A stretch of DNA of 64,000 nucleotides from Ilyonectria destructans (GCA_020740775.1 JAHEWK010000014.1:1674001-1738000), one strand, 5' to 3'; positions 49,616-60,845 are shown, counted from the first letter of the stretch. A program made the numbers and translations. The notes: a model not told the origin generated them from the sequence alone.

Positions 49616-52351
49616 ATGGCGCAGCCCGCGACAACGAAGCCCAACGGCGTCCCGGAGCCCGCCAGCACCGAGAATGCGCAGCCCGTCGTTCCGGGGAAGC
49701 GAAAACGCGACAATGGCGAGGAGGGAGACGAGCTGGATGGCTTCGAGGACGAGAAGCCCGCTGCTACCAACGGTTGGCCCAAGGGCGATCAAAAGGAATT
49801 GATTAAATCCTATTTTGAAGTGTTGAGCAGGTACGTTGCGTTTTCCGACTTGTGGATGTCGCGACTTTGCCATCGCGAGTCCCATTGCCATGCGTGCTAA
49901 TCATCTCGCAGCCTCGACATTAGCCCGTCGATCCTGAACCGTCCAGTCCCGGAACCATCGACTGATGAAGAACCCGAGGCGAAGCGGCAAAAGTCTACCG
50001 ACCCAGAGTCTGCATCTACAATCTCCGAAAAGGTCGCTGCCGATGCGTACGACCGCCTCGAAGATGTGGCTGCCGATATCGTCTCCGTGATCAAGGTATC
50101 GCTCGAGGACCTGAAGGCCAAGTCCTCGGGATTGGAGAAACCGGTGTCGAACGAAAAAGCCGTGGCCAAGATTGATGAGTTCAAGAACAAGGCAATGCAG
50201 CTCCTTCGACGAGAAAAGGCATACCCCAAGACCAACAACGACCCCCTCACAGTCGAGGCTGACCTTCCCCCCTCCCCTCAAAAGGGCGAGCTGGTGTTGT
50301 CCCTCATCGGATATGCGCCTCAAGAGAGGCGGCTGTTCTCCAGTCTTCCGCTGGCTCATGAGGAGAAGCTGGCTCACATCCCTCTTCCCCAGGGTATGAC
50401 CTTGACACATATCATGCCCACGTCGACTCAGGAGCGAACCCAAACTCTTGGAGAGCTATTTTCATCTCCTCGAGCGCTGCCTCCGCTGCAACCACCAAAG
50501 CAGCCTAAAACCCAGGCCAAGGGTAATACCCTTGACTTCTATCACCCGGAGCTCACCGACACGTCTAAATATCAGAGCGCCAGCTACTCGACCACGAAAC
50601 TCTCGGCAGGATACTATCTCGACTACAGTAATGCTGCTCCTTCGTCGCAAATGCAGACAAAGCAACGCGAGCGTGCACAGAGTTTGGCTGGGAAGAAGCC
50701 TTCAACCACCGAACTCGAGATGTACGAGATGGAAGCTCTCTTCCGGGGAGCCTTCTCAAGCTTTGCTCCTTGCAAGGATGACACTGCGGCAGTCGTGCCG
50801 TCCAGTGTCGCTAGCCGACTCTGGTGGCAAAGAGCTGGTCAGCGACAATTCCAGAACATGATCGAGGTGGAATACTACGGGGACGCGGACGATGAGCAAG
50901 ATAACAACAACAATGTTGTGGAGATTGACGAAGACGCAGTCAAAGAAGCTATTGATGGCTGGGATGAATCAGTCGTTGATCCCTCGTTGGACGACATCAT
51001 GGGTACCAAGCGGGACGAGCAGGACAAGGAGGTTAATGAGATTCTCGAGGAGGTCAGCGACATGATTGAAACGCTGTCCTCCTACCAGCGAATTCGCAAC
51101 CTCAACCTCCCCAACTCTCAGAACCGCCAGTCCAGCGACCCGGTCACTGGCGATATGCTGGCTACGGCAGGCCCCCAGCCTTCTGAAGAGGAGCAAGCCA
51201 CTTACCACGTGCTCAAGGCACAGCTGGCTCTCATCATCAAGACTCTGCCGCCCTATGCTGTGGCTAAGCTGAACGGTGATCAACTGGAAGATCTTTTGAT
51301 TAGCACCAGGGTTCAGGTTCAGACAGACCAGTACAAGGGTGTCATGGAGGAAGACGAGGCCGGCATGCAAGCTCGCATGCGAGCGCAACAGGCTGCGCAG
51401 GCGACTGTCCGACCACCGCAGCGGACACCAAGCGTATCGTCCATCCCTTACGCGAATCACTACCAGGCGAATCAATACGGAACTCCTAACCGAACGCCGG
51501 CGATGCAGCAGCAGTATTTCCGCCCCGGTGCTACTTCTACCTTCCAACCTCAGGCACGGCCGATGCCTCCCTCCCAACCACGACCTCCCCAGCCCAACCA
51601 ATACACCCGTCCGAACGGCTATCCGAACCAGTATGCCACCCAGCTGGCCAAGGCTCAGACTCCTTACGGCCACCAGAACATGCAGCAGTATGCAAGCCAA
51701 CAACGGCCACAATACGGCCAGATGCCGCCGCAACAGGGAACTCCTGCAGCGCGGTTCCCGTACCAGCCTGGCTTCCCACCACAGCAGGTTGGCACGCCTT
51801 CTCAAGGCACCTTTGCAGCATACACAAACGGCCAAGCAATGTCCCAGCGCAACATGTCTTCCCAGGTGCAGCATAGGCAGCCGTACAGCCCGTCACCGAG
51901 TGTGCAGCAACCCCAGCGATTCAACACACCACAGGCAATGGGAAGCCAGATGGGCCGGTTTTCTAGTAACCCAGCTGGAACACCAACCCAGAATCCTGGT
52001 CTCACGGGATATCACACTGTAATTCCTGAGGCCCAGCAGCAGCGGATTCTCGATCAGGCAAAGGCCCGGGTGGCGGCACAGGAGCGTTCCGCCATGTTTG
52101 CGGACAAGATAGCTCAGCCTAGTGGCATGGCCGGGCTTGGAGGTATGGGAATGGGTGGAACGATGGACATTAACCGGCTTGCGGCCGCTCGAGCTAGCAT
52201 CGCAGCTCAGCAGCAGAAGCCTCAGACTCCTACGCCCGGTATGCAGCGGTCACTAAATGGCACACCAAGCGCACATATCCCGCACAAGGTGACGCCTGTT
52301 CCGGTGCCAGTCATCCCTGGACTTCAGCAGCAGCGGAAGCCTTCGTCATAG
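49616..52351 (+). CDS. Conserved nuclear-type protein with Gln/Pro-rich tail, unrecognised
   Basis: Two exons, 49616-49830 and 49912-52351, give 884 residues; the join reads KSYFEVLSSLDISPSILNRP. I do not recognise the family. The N-terminus has a basic GKRKRD motif suited to nuclear import. A charged region with AYDRLEDVAADIVSVIKVSLEDL looks helical. A central part includes LPPSPQKGELVLSLIGYAPQERRLFSSLPL, GNTLDFYHPELTDTSKYQS, ELEMYEMEALFRGAFSSFAP and RLWWQRAGQRQFQNMIEVEY, followed by an acidic DEQDNNNNVVEIDEDAV. The last 400 residues are rich in Gln, Pro, Asn and Tyr (repeated PQYGQ and PNQY types), like transcription or chromatin cofactors, and end with an Ala/Arg-rich helix. A chromatin-remodelling or RNA polymerase II-associated role is only a guess from composition. 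Confidence 0.8.
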
Positions 52352-53048
52352 ACTCAGCAACATGAGGTTCTTGGAAACTGGGCACATCGGGGTAGAATAG
52401 GTCTGGGCCTTGGGCTCGGGAATTGTGGTCTGGTTCGGGCGTTTAGAGGCGGATAATCGATTTTCTTTGCGGAGTTGGTCACGATGAAGGGATTTCCGGC
52501 AGGGATTCTTGACACCACGGGATGGACGGGAGGTGTGGGTGTTCATGTCGAGTTCGACTTTGGGGCTCCTAGTGTAATTCAACTGCCAGCAAGGGAACGC
52601 GGGTTTTAAGCAGAAGAAAATGCGACGGGGCTATTAGGAGCAGCCGTATCGCTGGAGAACTGGAGATTTCGTGGCGTGAAGTGTCTTGGACTGAAGGAAT
52701 CGTGTTGAAGTTATGGATGGGAGAACCCGAAAAGGGCTTTGGCATGGGTCGGGCTCGAGATGTTCGTTACGCTGCATTGTTTGATATCATACTGTACAAT
52801 TACGTGTCGCTTGTAGGTATCTTTCGCCTTGCGGAGAGGAATTTAGGGATTTTGCCTTGGAATGGAGTTTATTTATCATAAGGGGAATTTGATGTCGGTT
52901 CTCATCCATCATATCGTTCTAGAGCTGGGTATCTTCGTAGGCCAATCCATCCTCGAGGAGGTCATCTATCATACAAGGCAAACATCCATTTAATGTACAA
53001 TGCTTTTTCCAGGCTTTGTTCTCAGGCCTTGCTCATTCAGCCCTCAAC
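52352..53048. other. Shared 3' intergenic region (convergent genes)
   Basis: 697 bp between convergent stop codons of the Gln/Pro-rich protein gene and the DUF155 gene. No gene was seen. Confidence 0.6.
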
Positions 53049-54317
53049 TTACACCACCAGCTTGGACTTCTCCTTGTCCAGTTTGGCAAGCTCACGCTCT
53101 AGCATCCACTCGAGAACAATGCGACGCACTTCAAAGACTACCTCGACGGCGATGAGCAGGATGATGATCCACTCAAGGCGGGTACCGTGCTGCTCGCTCG
53201 ACATCTCACGTAGGACAGTGGCGATCTCGGCGGCGTAGTCCATCTTCTGGTTGAGGGCGCGGATGCGCACGTTGACGTCGAGGGCGCGGCCGACCTGGTC
53301 GTAGTAGGCCTCGAGGCCAAGTTCGGAGCTGGTGTCCCAGAAGATGTCCGGCAGGGAGTCGGTGAGCTCCGAGTAGTGGTTCAGGCGCGCGCGCAGGCTG
53401 AGCAGCTCGCCCGTCTTTTGGAGGATGAACTTGCGGCTCAGGGGTACGCCGGCGCCGTGGGAGAGGAGCGCGGGGATGTTGCGCGTGCTCTCAAAGTAGG
53501 ATGTGAGGGTGCTCTCGAGGACGGCGAGCTTGGTGCTGCGCGCGAGGCCGGAGGAGAAGGCGACCTTGGCCAGCGTCGTGTCCAGCATGTCGCCGTCCTT
53601 GTGCTCCTTGCGTGTGCCCAGCACGATGACGTCGCCCTTGAGCAAGCTCGTCTCTCGTCCGATGTCTGTGGTGAATTCGAGATCTTCGACCTCTCGGCAT
53701 TCGACGGGGTGGGGGTCTTCCGAGGCTCGCATGATTTGCTTGGTGACGACGTCCGGAGGGAGCGACCAAGTCACGATTGTTCCGGATGGGAAGACGAAGA
53801 TGTCGCCGCCATTGACTCCTCGCGCATGGAGGACTTCATTGGCGTCGAACCCTGTGCCATCCGGGTCAATCGCGAAGCCATGCGAAGAGAGGATCTCCAA
53901 CACGAGGGGCATGTTGAAGGCCTCGGCGACGCATGTTGCGCTGGCCACTGTTGATTGCACCTCGTTCGACTCTTCTCCCGCAGCGACCGCCGGCGGTGTT
54001 GCATTATCCGACCCTCGCTTGGGCTGCTGCGCAATGATGGCGACCCTCCGAAGGGAATTCTTGGCCGTGGCAGCGCGAGTGGGCCGTCGTTTTGCGGCGG
54101 GCGAGGCAACGGGTTGCTCATTCCTGGGGAGTTCGGAGCGGGAGCCGTCGTTGGCTTGGGAGAGGAAGGGATTCGAGGTGAAGAAGCTGCGTTTCCGTGG
54201 TAGTCCGGCCGGAGTCGTTAGGTGGAAAGCTCGGCATGGTCGTGGGCATGGGCCTGCGACGGGCGTGTTAATGAGGCGCCCGACTTGCAGGGTGATCCGT
54301 TGGGGTGAAGTCCTCAT
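53049..54317 (-). CDS. Mitochondrial DUF155 (RMND1/Mrx10-type) protein
   Basis: A single-exon protein of 422 residues. The N-terminus is rich in Arg, Ser and Thr without acids (MRTSPQRITLQVGRLINT), fitting a mitochondrial presequence. The DUF155 domain spans about 130-370. It begins with ATCVAEAFNMPLVLEILSSHGFAIDPDGTGFDANEVLH, includes GGDIFVFPSGTIVTWSLPPDVV and DVIVLGT, then the helical part (AFSSGLARSTKLAVLESTLTSYFEST, SLRARLNHYSELTDSLPDIFWDTSSELGLEAYYDQVGRAL). A hydrophobic helix near the end (LEWIIILLIAVEVVFEVRRIV) should anchor it in the inner membrane. Human RMND1 and yeast Mrx10 support mitochondrial translation. The paralogues Rmd1/Rmd8 are cytosolic; the presequence favours the mitochondrial type. 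It is divergent from SEC14, 511 bp apart. Confidence 0.9.
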   Translation of the reverse strand: MRTSPQRITLQVGRLINTPVAGPCPRPCRAFHLTTPAGLPRKRSFFTSNPFLSQANDGSRSELPRNEQPVASPAAKRRPTRAATAKNSLRRVAIIAQQPKRGSDNATPPAVAAGEESNEVQSTVASATCVAEAFNMPLVLEILSSHGFAIDPDGTGFDANEVLHARGVNGGDIFVFPSGTIVTWSLPPDVVTKQIMRASEDPHPVECREVEDLEFTTDIGRETSLLKGDVIVLGTRKEHKDGDMLDTTLAKVAFSSGLARSTKLAVLESTLTSYFESTRNIPALLSHGAGVPLSRKFILQKTGELLSLRARLNHYSELTDSLPDIFWDTSSELGLEAYYDQVGRALDVNVRIRALNQKMDYAAEIATVLREMSSEQHGTRLEWIIILLIAVEVVFEVRRIVLEWMLERELAKLDKEKSKLVV

Positions 54318-54828
54318 GATTGATAACGAAGGCCATAAATATGGATGAGACCGTTATAATCCGAAATAGGAGACTTTAGGTCTGTCTTGTCCCTGCAATT
54401 GAACAATGGCTGCAATTGATCAACGACTGTAACAACAAAACTCACGATACTGGCCTTGATGATACAGGCCGGGCGGGTGGACGATAAGAAACGCTATCTT
54501 CACGTGTTAGGTCACCTGACCTCCTCAATTCCTCAACACCGCAACACGTGTGACGAGGCCTACAGGGGGCTAGACCGCTTCAGGTAGTCATCTCGACACC
54601 CATGACGGAGTCCCACCACCAGATCTCTAGGGGAACCAAGTGGCCAACCGTTAATTACGCTTGCTTCTCAGGCTGAGGACTCTGACCGATACGCCCCTTT
54701 ACCACCGCCTTCGCCTCCTCCTTGCATCTCCCCGACTTTTCCCTTCTCTAGCCGCGTGCTGTTGTGGAATCTTGCTTCTTCCATCTCTCCTCACCCCTCA
54801 CCCAGTTACCCCACCATCGTCCTTCGCC
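54318..54828. other. Divergent promoter region of the DUF155 and SEC14 genes
   Basis: 511 bp between divergent start codons. The SEC14-proximal half (54700-54820) is C/T-rich and likely leader. No gene was seen. Confidence 0.6.
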
Positions 54829-56043
54829 ATGGATCTGAACCCCAAGTACGACGACTACTACTTCCCCGTCAAGGCGGCGGAGGAGCAGACCGGCCATGCT
54901 GGCTATCTGACCGAGGGCCAAATTGCCCAGGTGCACCAGCTGCGAATGATGCTCGAGGCCGAGGGCTTCACCGACCGATTGGACACCTTGACTCTGGTAC
55001 GTTTTGCAAAGGGGGCGGGGAGGCGCTCGCGCGGTTTTGCATCTTGGATTGCGCGGATCGAGTTGACTAACGCGGCTGTATTAGCTGCGATTCCTCCGTG
55101 CGCGAAAATGGGTTGTCGAAAATTCTAAGAAGATGTGAGTTCTGATGCCATCGTCGAACGATACGTGGTGTTGAGGTGACAGGGGCTGACCGCCACTAGG
55201 TTCGTCGAGACTGAGGCCTGGCGAAAGGAGACCAATTTGGACAGTATCCTTCCCACCTGGGACTACCCTGAGAAGGCCGAAATTTCAAAGTACTATACCC
55301 AGTACTACCACAAGACCGACAAGGTACCATCTTCCCGATCCCCTCCGGACCACCTCCATGGTGATGCTGATATTACACAATAGGATGGCCGACCCGTGTA
55401 CATCGAGGCGTTCGGCAAAATCGATCTGACTGCTATGTACAAAATCACTACCTCCGAACGCATGCTCACCAACCTCGCCGTCGAGTACGAGAAAGTCGCC
55501 GACCCCCGCCTCCCTGCCTGCTCGCACAAGGTTGGAACTCTCCAGGAAACTTGCTGCACCATCATGGATCTCAAGGGCATTTCCGTGACTTCGATCCCCA
55601 ACGTATACACCTACCTTGGTCAAGCCTCGGCCATCTCCCAGAACTACTACCCTGAGCGTCTGGGCAAGTTATACCTAATCAACTCCCCTTGGGGCTTTGG
55701 TCCTTTCTGGAGGGCCATAAGGGGCTGGCTCGACCCCGTCACTGTCTCCAAGATCCATATCCTGGGCAAGGACTACGCAAGCGAACTCTTGAAGCAGGTC
55801 CCTGCCGAGAACCTCCCCAAGCAGTTGGGTGGTACCTGCGAGTGCGAGGGCGGGTGCGACAACAGCGACGCCGGCCCTTGGCACGACCCTGAGCATACCC
55901 GAACTCCCAAGTGGGCGAAGAAGGATGATGGCAAGACCATCGAGAACAAGGGCTCTGAGATTGAGACTCCCGCCGGCGAGAAGGCCCTTGCCGCTGTCCC
56001 CGCCACTGATGCGGATGCAGCCACTCAGCCCGCTGCAGCTTAG
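54829..56043 (+). CDS. sec14: Sec14 phosphatidylinositol/phosphatidylcholine transfer protein
   Basis: Four exons, 54829-54996, 55085-55134, 55200-55323 and 55384-56043, give 333 residues. The start is the ATG giving MDLNPKYDDYYFPVK; upstream in-frame codons are leader. The CRAL-TRIO N-terminal helices read LTEGQIAQVHQLRMMLEAEGFTDRLDTLTLLRFLRARKW. The lipid-binding domain has DGRPVYIEAFGKIDLTAMY, MDLKGISVTSIPNVYTYLGQASAI, YYPERLGKLYLINSPWGFGPFWRAI and VPAENLPKQLGGTCECEGGC. These are diagnostic of Sec14 itself. It couples phospholipid metabolism to PI4P formation in the Golgi for secretion. An Ala/Pro/Lys tail of about 45 residues extends past the yeast form. The second exon is only 50 nt. It is functionally linked with MSS4 (PI4P to PI(4,5)P2) in this window, although the genes are far apart. 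Confidence 0.96.
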
Positions 56044-56484
56044 ATGATGCCTTGACAGTGTCTGTGACGCAAAGATGGATATTTTGCATCTTTAAGTAGA
56101 CCAGATATATTTCTTGGTTGGCTTTCTACGAAATTGTTGTTGAGCGTGGTGCAGGAGTGGGTAACGATGATAAAACACGTTGGGAGGGAGAGGGCGGAGT
56201 GTGAAGTCGAGGGAGTAGAAGGGAGAGAATCACAAGGACAAATGTTCTCAAGGGCCGCCAGCCCGTTATATCTTTCTTGCAGAATCCCGATATCCTTGTT
56301 TTCTTGGCCCTATATATTCCTTATCATGACTGCAATAGTTCTGAACAAATAGACGCAGTACCGACATGTACATGTTCTTTGTCTCTCTTTGTGACTATTC
56401 CTCAAGTGCATCATGATCCTTGACGCCTGAACTCCATGCGGCTTAAACCCGCCCCATTGACAATGTCCTCCCTGGGTATAACCT
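56044..56484. other. Shared 3' intergenic region (SEC14 and MIS14 converge)
   Basis: 441 bp between convergent stop codons, A/T-rich in parts. No gene was seen. Confidence 0.6.
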
Positions 56485-57216
56485 TCACCGCCCTTGCGTA
56501 ACCACGTATTCACCAGCGACACGCGCCCTCTCCATCTTGGCTACCACTGCGGGCATGTCCCTCTTTAGCCGTCCCAGTCCCTCAACGGCTTTGCGGAACC
56601 CAGCCTCGACGCCTTCTTGCCTCTCGAGCACCTTGACATCGAGGTCCACCTCGGCCGCCGCTCCGGCCGCATGTGCCTTGTGCGCCTCGAGCATATCATC
56701 GTCGCGCTTGAGGCTATCGTGGAGCTGCTCGGCCCGAGAGGCGGCAGCGGTTGCGGGGACGGAACGTTTGAGCGCCGCGACGTCCTCTAGGAGCCTCTCC
56801 TCCTGCGTGATGAGGTCGGCCACGCGCCGGCGCTTGCGGGTGTCAAAGGGCTCGTACGTGGGCTCGGGCGCCGTATTGCCGGCGGAGTCGGCGAGGAACG
56901 AGTCGGATGTGACTGGGAGGCCGTTGATTGCTATGTTTGGGGAGGCGAGGGAGAAGGTCTTGTTGATGTACTGGGCTAATGTGAGTGCTGGGAGTCGCAA
57001 ATGTAAGGGATGCTGGGAAAGATGTACCTCGTTCACGAGCTCTTCGATCTTGTTTCGCAATTCATCCTCGCCGTCCTCGCCCTCGACGTGGGGAAACGCC
57101 TCGTTGAGGCGTTCGGCTGCGGCACGGCGGACATTTGCGATCAGGTAGGCCAGATCCTCATTGCTCTGCAGCTCGATCTTGCGATGGTCCTGAGAGACAA
57201 CCGACTCGGGGTCCAT
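56485..57216 (-). CDS. mis14: Kinetochore protein MIS14/NSL1 (MIND complex)
   Basis: Two exons on the minus strand, 57216-57028 and 56970-56485, give 224 residues. The start MDPESVVSQDHRKIELQSNEDLAYL was chosen because fungal Mis14 proteins begin there; the frame stays open 240 bp upstream but looks like leader. The conserved N-terminal part contains DLAYLIANVRRAAAERLNEAFP and NKIEELVNEYINKTFSLASPNIAINGLP across the splice. The middle has YEPFDTRKRRRVADLITQEERLLEDVAALKRSVP, and the C-terminal half is predicted coiled coil. The MIND (Mis12) complex links the inner kinetochore to Ndc80 and KNL1 at centromeres. The 57-nt intron is a multiple of three and has no stop, so an unspliced message would still be read through with 19 extra residues. 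Confidence 0.88.
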   Translation of the reverse strand: MDPESVVSQDHRKIELQSNEDLAYLIANVRRAAAERLNEAFPHVEGEDGEDELRNKIEELVNEVHLSQHPLHLRLPALTLAQYINKTFSLASPNIAINGLPVTSDSFLADSAGNTAPEPTYEPFDTRKRRRVADLITQEERLLEDVAALKRSVPATAAASRAEQLHDSLKRDDDMLEAHKAHAAGAAAEVDLDVKVLERQEGVEAGFRKAVEGLGRLKRDMPAVVAKMERARVAGEYVVTQGR

Positions 57217-58153
57217 GGCAGCTCCTCCCCTTTGCTTCCAGGCGAGAAACACGTCAGTGGACTTTGTCAATGTGTCGCGACTTGCGATGCTGCGACTGGG
57301 AGTGCCCCGCGAGTGACCGCGTTTTCCGCCATTGTTTACTTCGCCGGCGGTTGGCTCGGCCGGGTGGGGTCTCGTTATCTTATCGCCCGTGACCTCCTTG
57401 GTGGCCCGACGCCGGTAACGACTTGAACGTGCATGAATGAATGTTATCGTGTACATTGAGTCTTTTCTTTTCTCTTGTATTTGACCCCGTTGACCTGACA
57501 GCTGAGCTTGTTACACTGAAGAAAGCCCCCAGCCGTACAGGAGCGAGCCTCAACAGCAACTGCTATCTAAGCGGAGATGCAATCACCACCTGTGCTTCAA
57601 GTGCTCGATCCGGTATAAGTCTTTATCGAGACTCTTCAAAGGATAATGGCTGTCTGTCTTATCACACAATACCTACTACCCCCAACTTGCGGTGAGACTG
57701 GATTTGGCCCGTCAAACATCATTCCCTTGTGCAACGTGACACATGTGCTTTAGAGGTCACGTACTGCAATTACCGACAATTGCCAGCCGGAGCTACCTGA
57801 CAGTCCTGGTTGAAACACCTGGCTGAAGGGGGTCCAAGATGAAAACGAAACCGGATACAATTCACCACGGTGATGAAATCTACAATCGCATAAACCCCGG
57901 TCTTCATCGCATCTCTTGAACTGGATGTGCCCTTCATGGGTTCAGAGTAGCTGATTGGCCCGCGACTTGATGCAGCTGCATTGCCACCTCACTCTTGGAT
58001 GTTGGTCGTTGTGTGTTGTGCGACATTTCGTAGACCTAACAGTCGGCCACATTCGCTGCCTAATAAATACCGCGGCTTAATCCTGTCTGCATTAGCGACA
58101 CACAGAATTTAATCTTCACAACATACAGACAGTGCTGCCACCACCTGCACCGG
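57217..58153. other. Intergenic region upstream of the NLR-like gene
   Basis: 937 bp with MIS14 and the NLR-like gene pointing away from each other. An AATAAATA motif at about 58062-58070 is a TATA-like candidate about 85 bp before the NLR start codon. This interval marks the end of the conserved housekeeping block. No gene was seen. Confidence 0.55.
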
Positions 58154-60395
58154 ATGGAGGTCGCCGCTAGTGCTGTGGCCTTTCTTACGATAGCCGCTCA
58201 GGTTATCAATCTCTGTGACGGCTACATCCAGAGCATCAAGGATGCCCCGCACACGGTCCGCAACATTCGGTTGGAGGTCTCCTCCGTAAAAAGTGTCGTC
58301 GAGAATCTCCGGGATTTCTTGAATAACAATCCCAAATCGGTCTCAGAGCCGGTTCAGAACCTCTGGTGCCCAGGCGGGACAATGAATTCTTGCTTGCGAG
58401 CTATGTTACAGCTGGAATCACTCCTCGCAGATCAAACACCCAAAGACCCCACTGCTGACTCTCAGAAGAAAGGCAAAACTCGAGAGACACTTGCCCAGCT
58501 AGTTGAGGCTGGGTCACGAGTAGCTACAGCTGCGAGGTGGCCTTTCAAGGAAGAAGAGGCAAAAAAGTTGCTTCAAGAGATCTCGAAACACAAGCAAACG
58601 ATAAATCTCGCCCTTTCTGTTGATTCGAGGTGAGTCTTTGTTGTCCCCTTCTCGAAGAAACACAATTTTACCAGCGCCTCTTCTTTTATGAATAGGAGAG
58701 CTAATTTCTACAGCTTCGACATGAAGGAAGTCAGAGCGGGAGTGGACCTGATCAAGGAGTCCATTTCAGGTAGGCACATTTTGATTCGCCCTCACTGTCG
58801 GAGCAGAGAGAGATAGTCCCTTGCCTTGGTAAATTGCTTGAGCTGATTTATGTTGAAGATTCTGAGCGACGAGAAATCTGCCAGTGGCTGGAAGTGACAA
58901 ATCCATCAAGGCTGCATAACACAGCAGTTGGTCTGCATGAGGAGGGGACTGGTTCGTGGGTTCTAGACTTGGAGCAATGGAAAGACTGGGTTGCCAGAAC
59001 CACGCGATGCGTCTGGATCCATGGTATTCACGGAGCAGGAAAAACAATCATGGCGTCATTTCTCTTCGACAACATCAACAAGATTACCGGCCCTTCAAAA
59101 AACGTTGCATCGGTTTATTACTATTGCTACTTTGTTCGTAATCAGGACGAGACCGATCCACTGTTGGGATGGATAGTCAGCCAGCTCTGTCGCCGCGCGG
59201 GCAAAATGCCACATAACCTGCGCTCAATCTACGAAACTGGTATTCATCCGACCGATGTCGAGCTTTTGGAAGGCCTCGCAGATATCCTTGATTCATTCAC
59301 TTATGCCTACGTCGTCATTGATGCGTTAGACGAGAGCAAGGAACCTTACAAGAAGCTTCTCACGACCCTGGAGAAAATTGCAACAGAGCCACGTTTCAAC
59401 AAGATACAGTTGCTAGTCACAAGCCGAGATACTGGTGATATTCGATGGGTTCTTTCAGACTTCTCCGCCTCAGTTGCGATGCAACTGAACGAGGTTCAGG
59501 GCGACATACGAACACACGTCAAAAAGCTATTGCGGACAGAGCGCCGGTTTTTACGATGGCCAGAGAAACTACGTTGCGACGTCGAGGAGAGGCTCGCAGT
59601 TGGTGCGGAGGGCATGTGAGTTATCACCTTGTGTTGAATAACCGAGAAGCTGAGTATTTTAGGTTCCGTTGGGTTAACTGTCAAATCGACATTCTTAGAC
59701 GGATTCGGTCAATCGAAGAGATCGAAAAGGCCCTCTCTAGTCTCCCAAAGGGATTATATGAGACATACGATCGTATATTTGACATGATCCCCGAATGCGA
59801 ACGCACCTACGTCAAGAGAACGCTGTCTTTTCTCTGTGCCCACGACAAGTTTACCCTCCTTACCGGTATCCCAATTTTGCAATCTGCTCTCCTACCCTTG
59901 GTGACTGAGAACTGGGAGCGCGAAAATAGTCAATCTTCCAGAAGTGATCTATACGACCTCGCTATGCTTGAAGAAGCCTGCGGCTGTCTTGTTACATTTG
60001 GCAAAGAATGGGGCAATGATGTGGCCTATTTGGCGCATTTTTCCGTCAGGGAATTCCTATTTTCTGAGCGAAAAAATACGAACACCAATGCCATCAGTCG
60101 GCTGTTTGCATTGTCCCAAGACATAGCCGATCGAACTTTCCTGGAGGCTACACTTACAGTGACTCTGGAATACACTGGGCCCGACGATGGCTATTTGTAT
60201 CCTTACGCTTACGTCGGCGCCACCCTTGCCATTGAGGACCGTCTCAAGGACCTCAGGAGCTGGAAATTGGATTCTCTCGTACTTCGAATGGTGGCACCAC
60301 AAGGCCAGCATTTTGAGAAGTTGGTAAAGAGAATGTTGGGGGACGAAGACGAAACCCGAGAAAGGCTGACTAAGGTGTATGATGCATTGAAATGA
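58154..60395 (+). CDS. STAND/NLR-like protein: Helo-like N-domain plus NACHT, no repeats
   Basis: Four exons, 58154-58629, 58714-58769, 58859-59615 and 59663-60395, give 673 residues. Residues 1-155 match the fungal STAND N-terminal (Helo-like) domain: MEVAASAVAFLTIAAQVINLCDGYI, then PGGTMNSCLRAMLQLESLL. After a linker the NACHT domain has Walker A GIHGAGKT (233-240) and Walker B YVVIDALDES (Asp332). A sensor LLVTSRDTGDI is followed by the winged-helix region MFRWVNCQIDILRRIRS, LPKGLYETYDRI and LAHFSVREFLFS. Fungal NLRs usually end in ankyrin, TPR or WD40 repeats; this one stops with none. Such proteins trigger incompatibility or immune-like responses when ligands bind the repeats. Lack of repeats suggests a truncated or repeat-less receptor. 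A transposon begins 92 bp past the stop. Codon use is less GC-biased than in the neighbouring housekeeping genes. Confidence 0.85.
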
Positions 60396-60487
60396 TTGGG
60401 TGCGGTCTTGTCCCTTGGACGGTGGTTAGGAAGGTTACAAATCATATGATCAATTTATGAATCTGAGGAACCATTAGTTATTAATAA
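60396..60487. other. Short spacer between NLR gene and TIR element
   Basis: Just 92 bp separate the NLR stop codon from the left terminal inverted repeat. The NLR transcript terminator must lie in or across the transposon boundary. Confidence 0.6.
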
Positions 60488-60523
60488 GGCCCCGATCCGC
60501 AGAGACTTTGGACCTTGGACCTT
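60488..60523 (+). repeat. Left terminal inverted repeat, 36 bp
   Basis: Matches the reverse complement of 61531-61566 with one C/T difference. It ends in two GGACCTT units and is followed by a third, so the repeat is internally tandem. Confidence 0.85.
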
Positions 60524-60830
60524 GGACCTTAGGCCTTAGACCTAGAGGTACTTCCGGCGTGCATAATAAACCCGGCCGTACCGAATGTACCTCTGATTGT
60601 TAGTTATGCAGATACACTTAGCCCCCTGTAGCCCCCCCTATAGCGTCTATAATAAGCCTTCTGTAGCCTTCTGTAGTCGTCATCTATAACTAGCCTTTTA
60701 TATTCTTAAAAAACTAACTCTTTAAAATAATATCTAAAAATTAAAAAGAAAATTAGAAATTATATTATATTATATTTCTATTTATTATATAGTTTTTTTT
60801 AATAATCTACTTTTAATAAATTCTTTTTTT

Positions 60831-60845
60831 ATAATATTATATTCT
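60831..60845. repeat. Target-site duplication of the retroposon, left copy
   Basis: Fifteen bases identical to 61271-61285, immediately 5' of the retroposon. Confidence 0.75.

Noticed and set aside
53503..54348. 281-codon open frame antisense to the DUF155 gene
   Set aside because: The minus-strand protein has clear family motifs and a presequence; the plus-strand frame has none.
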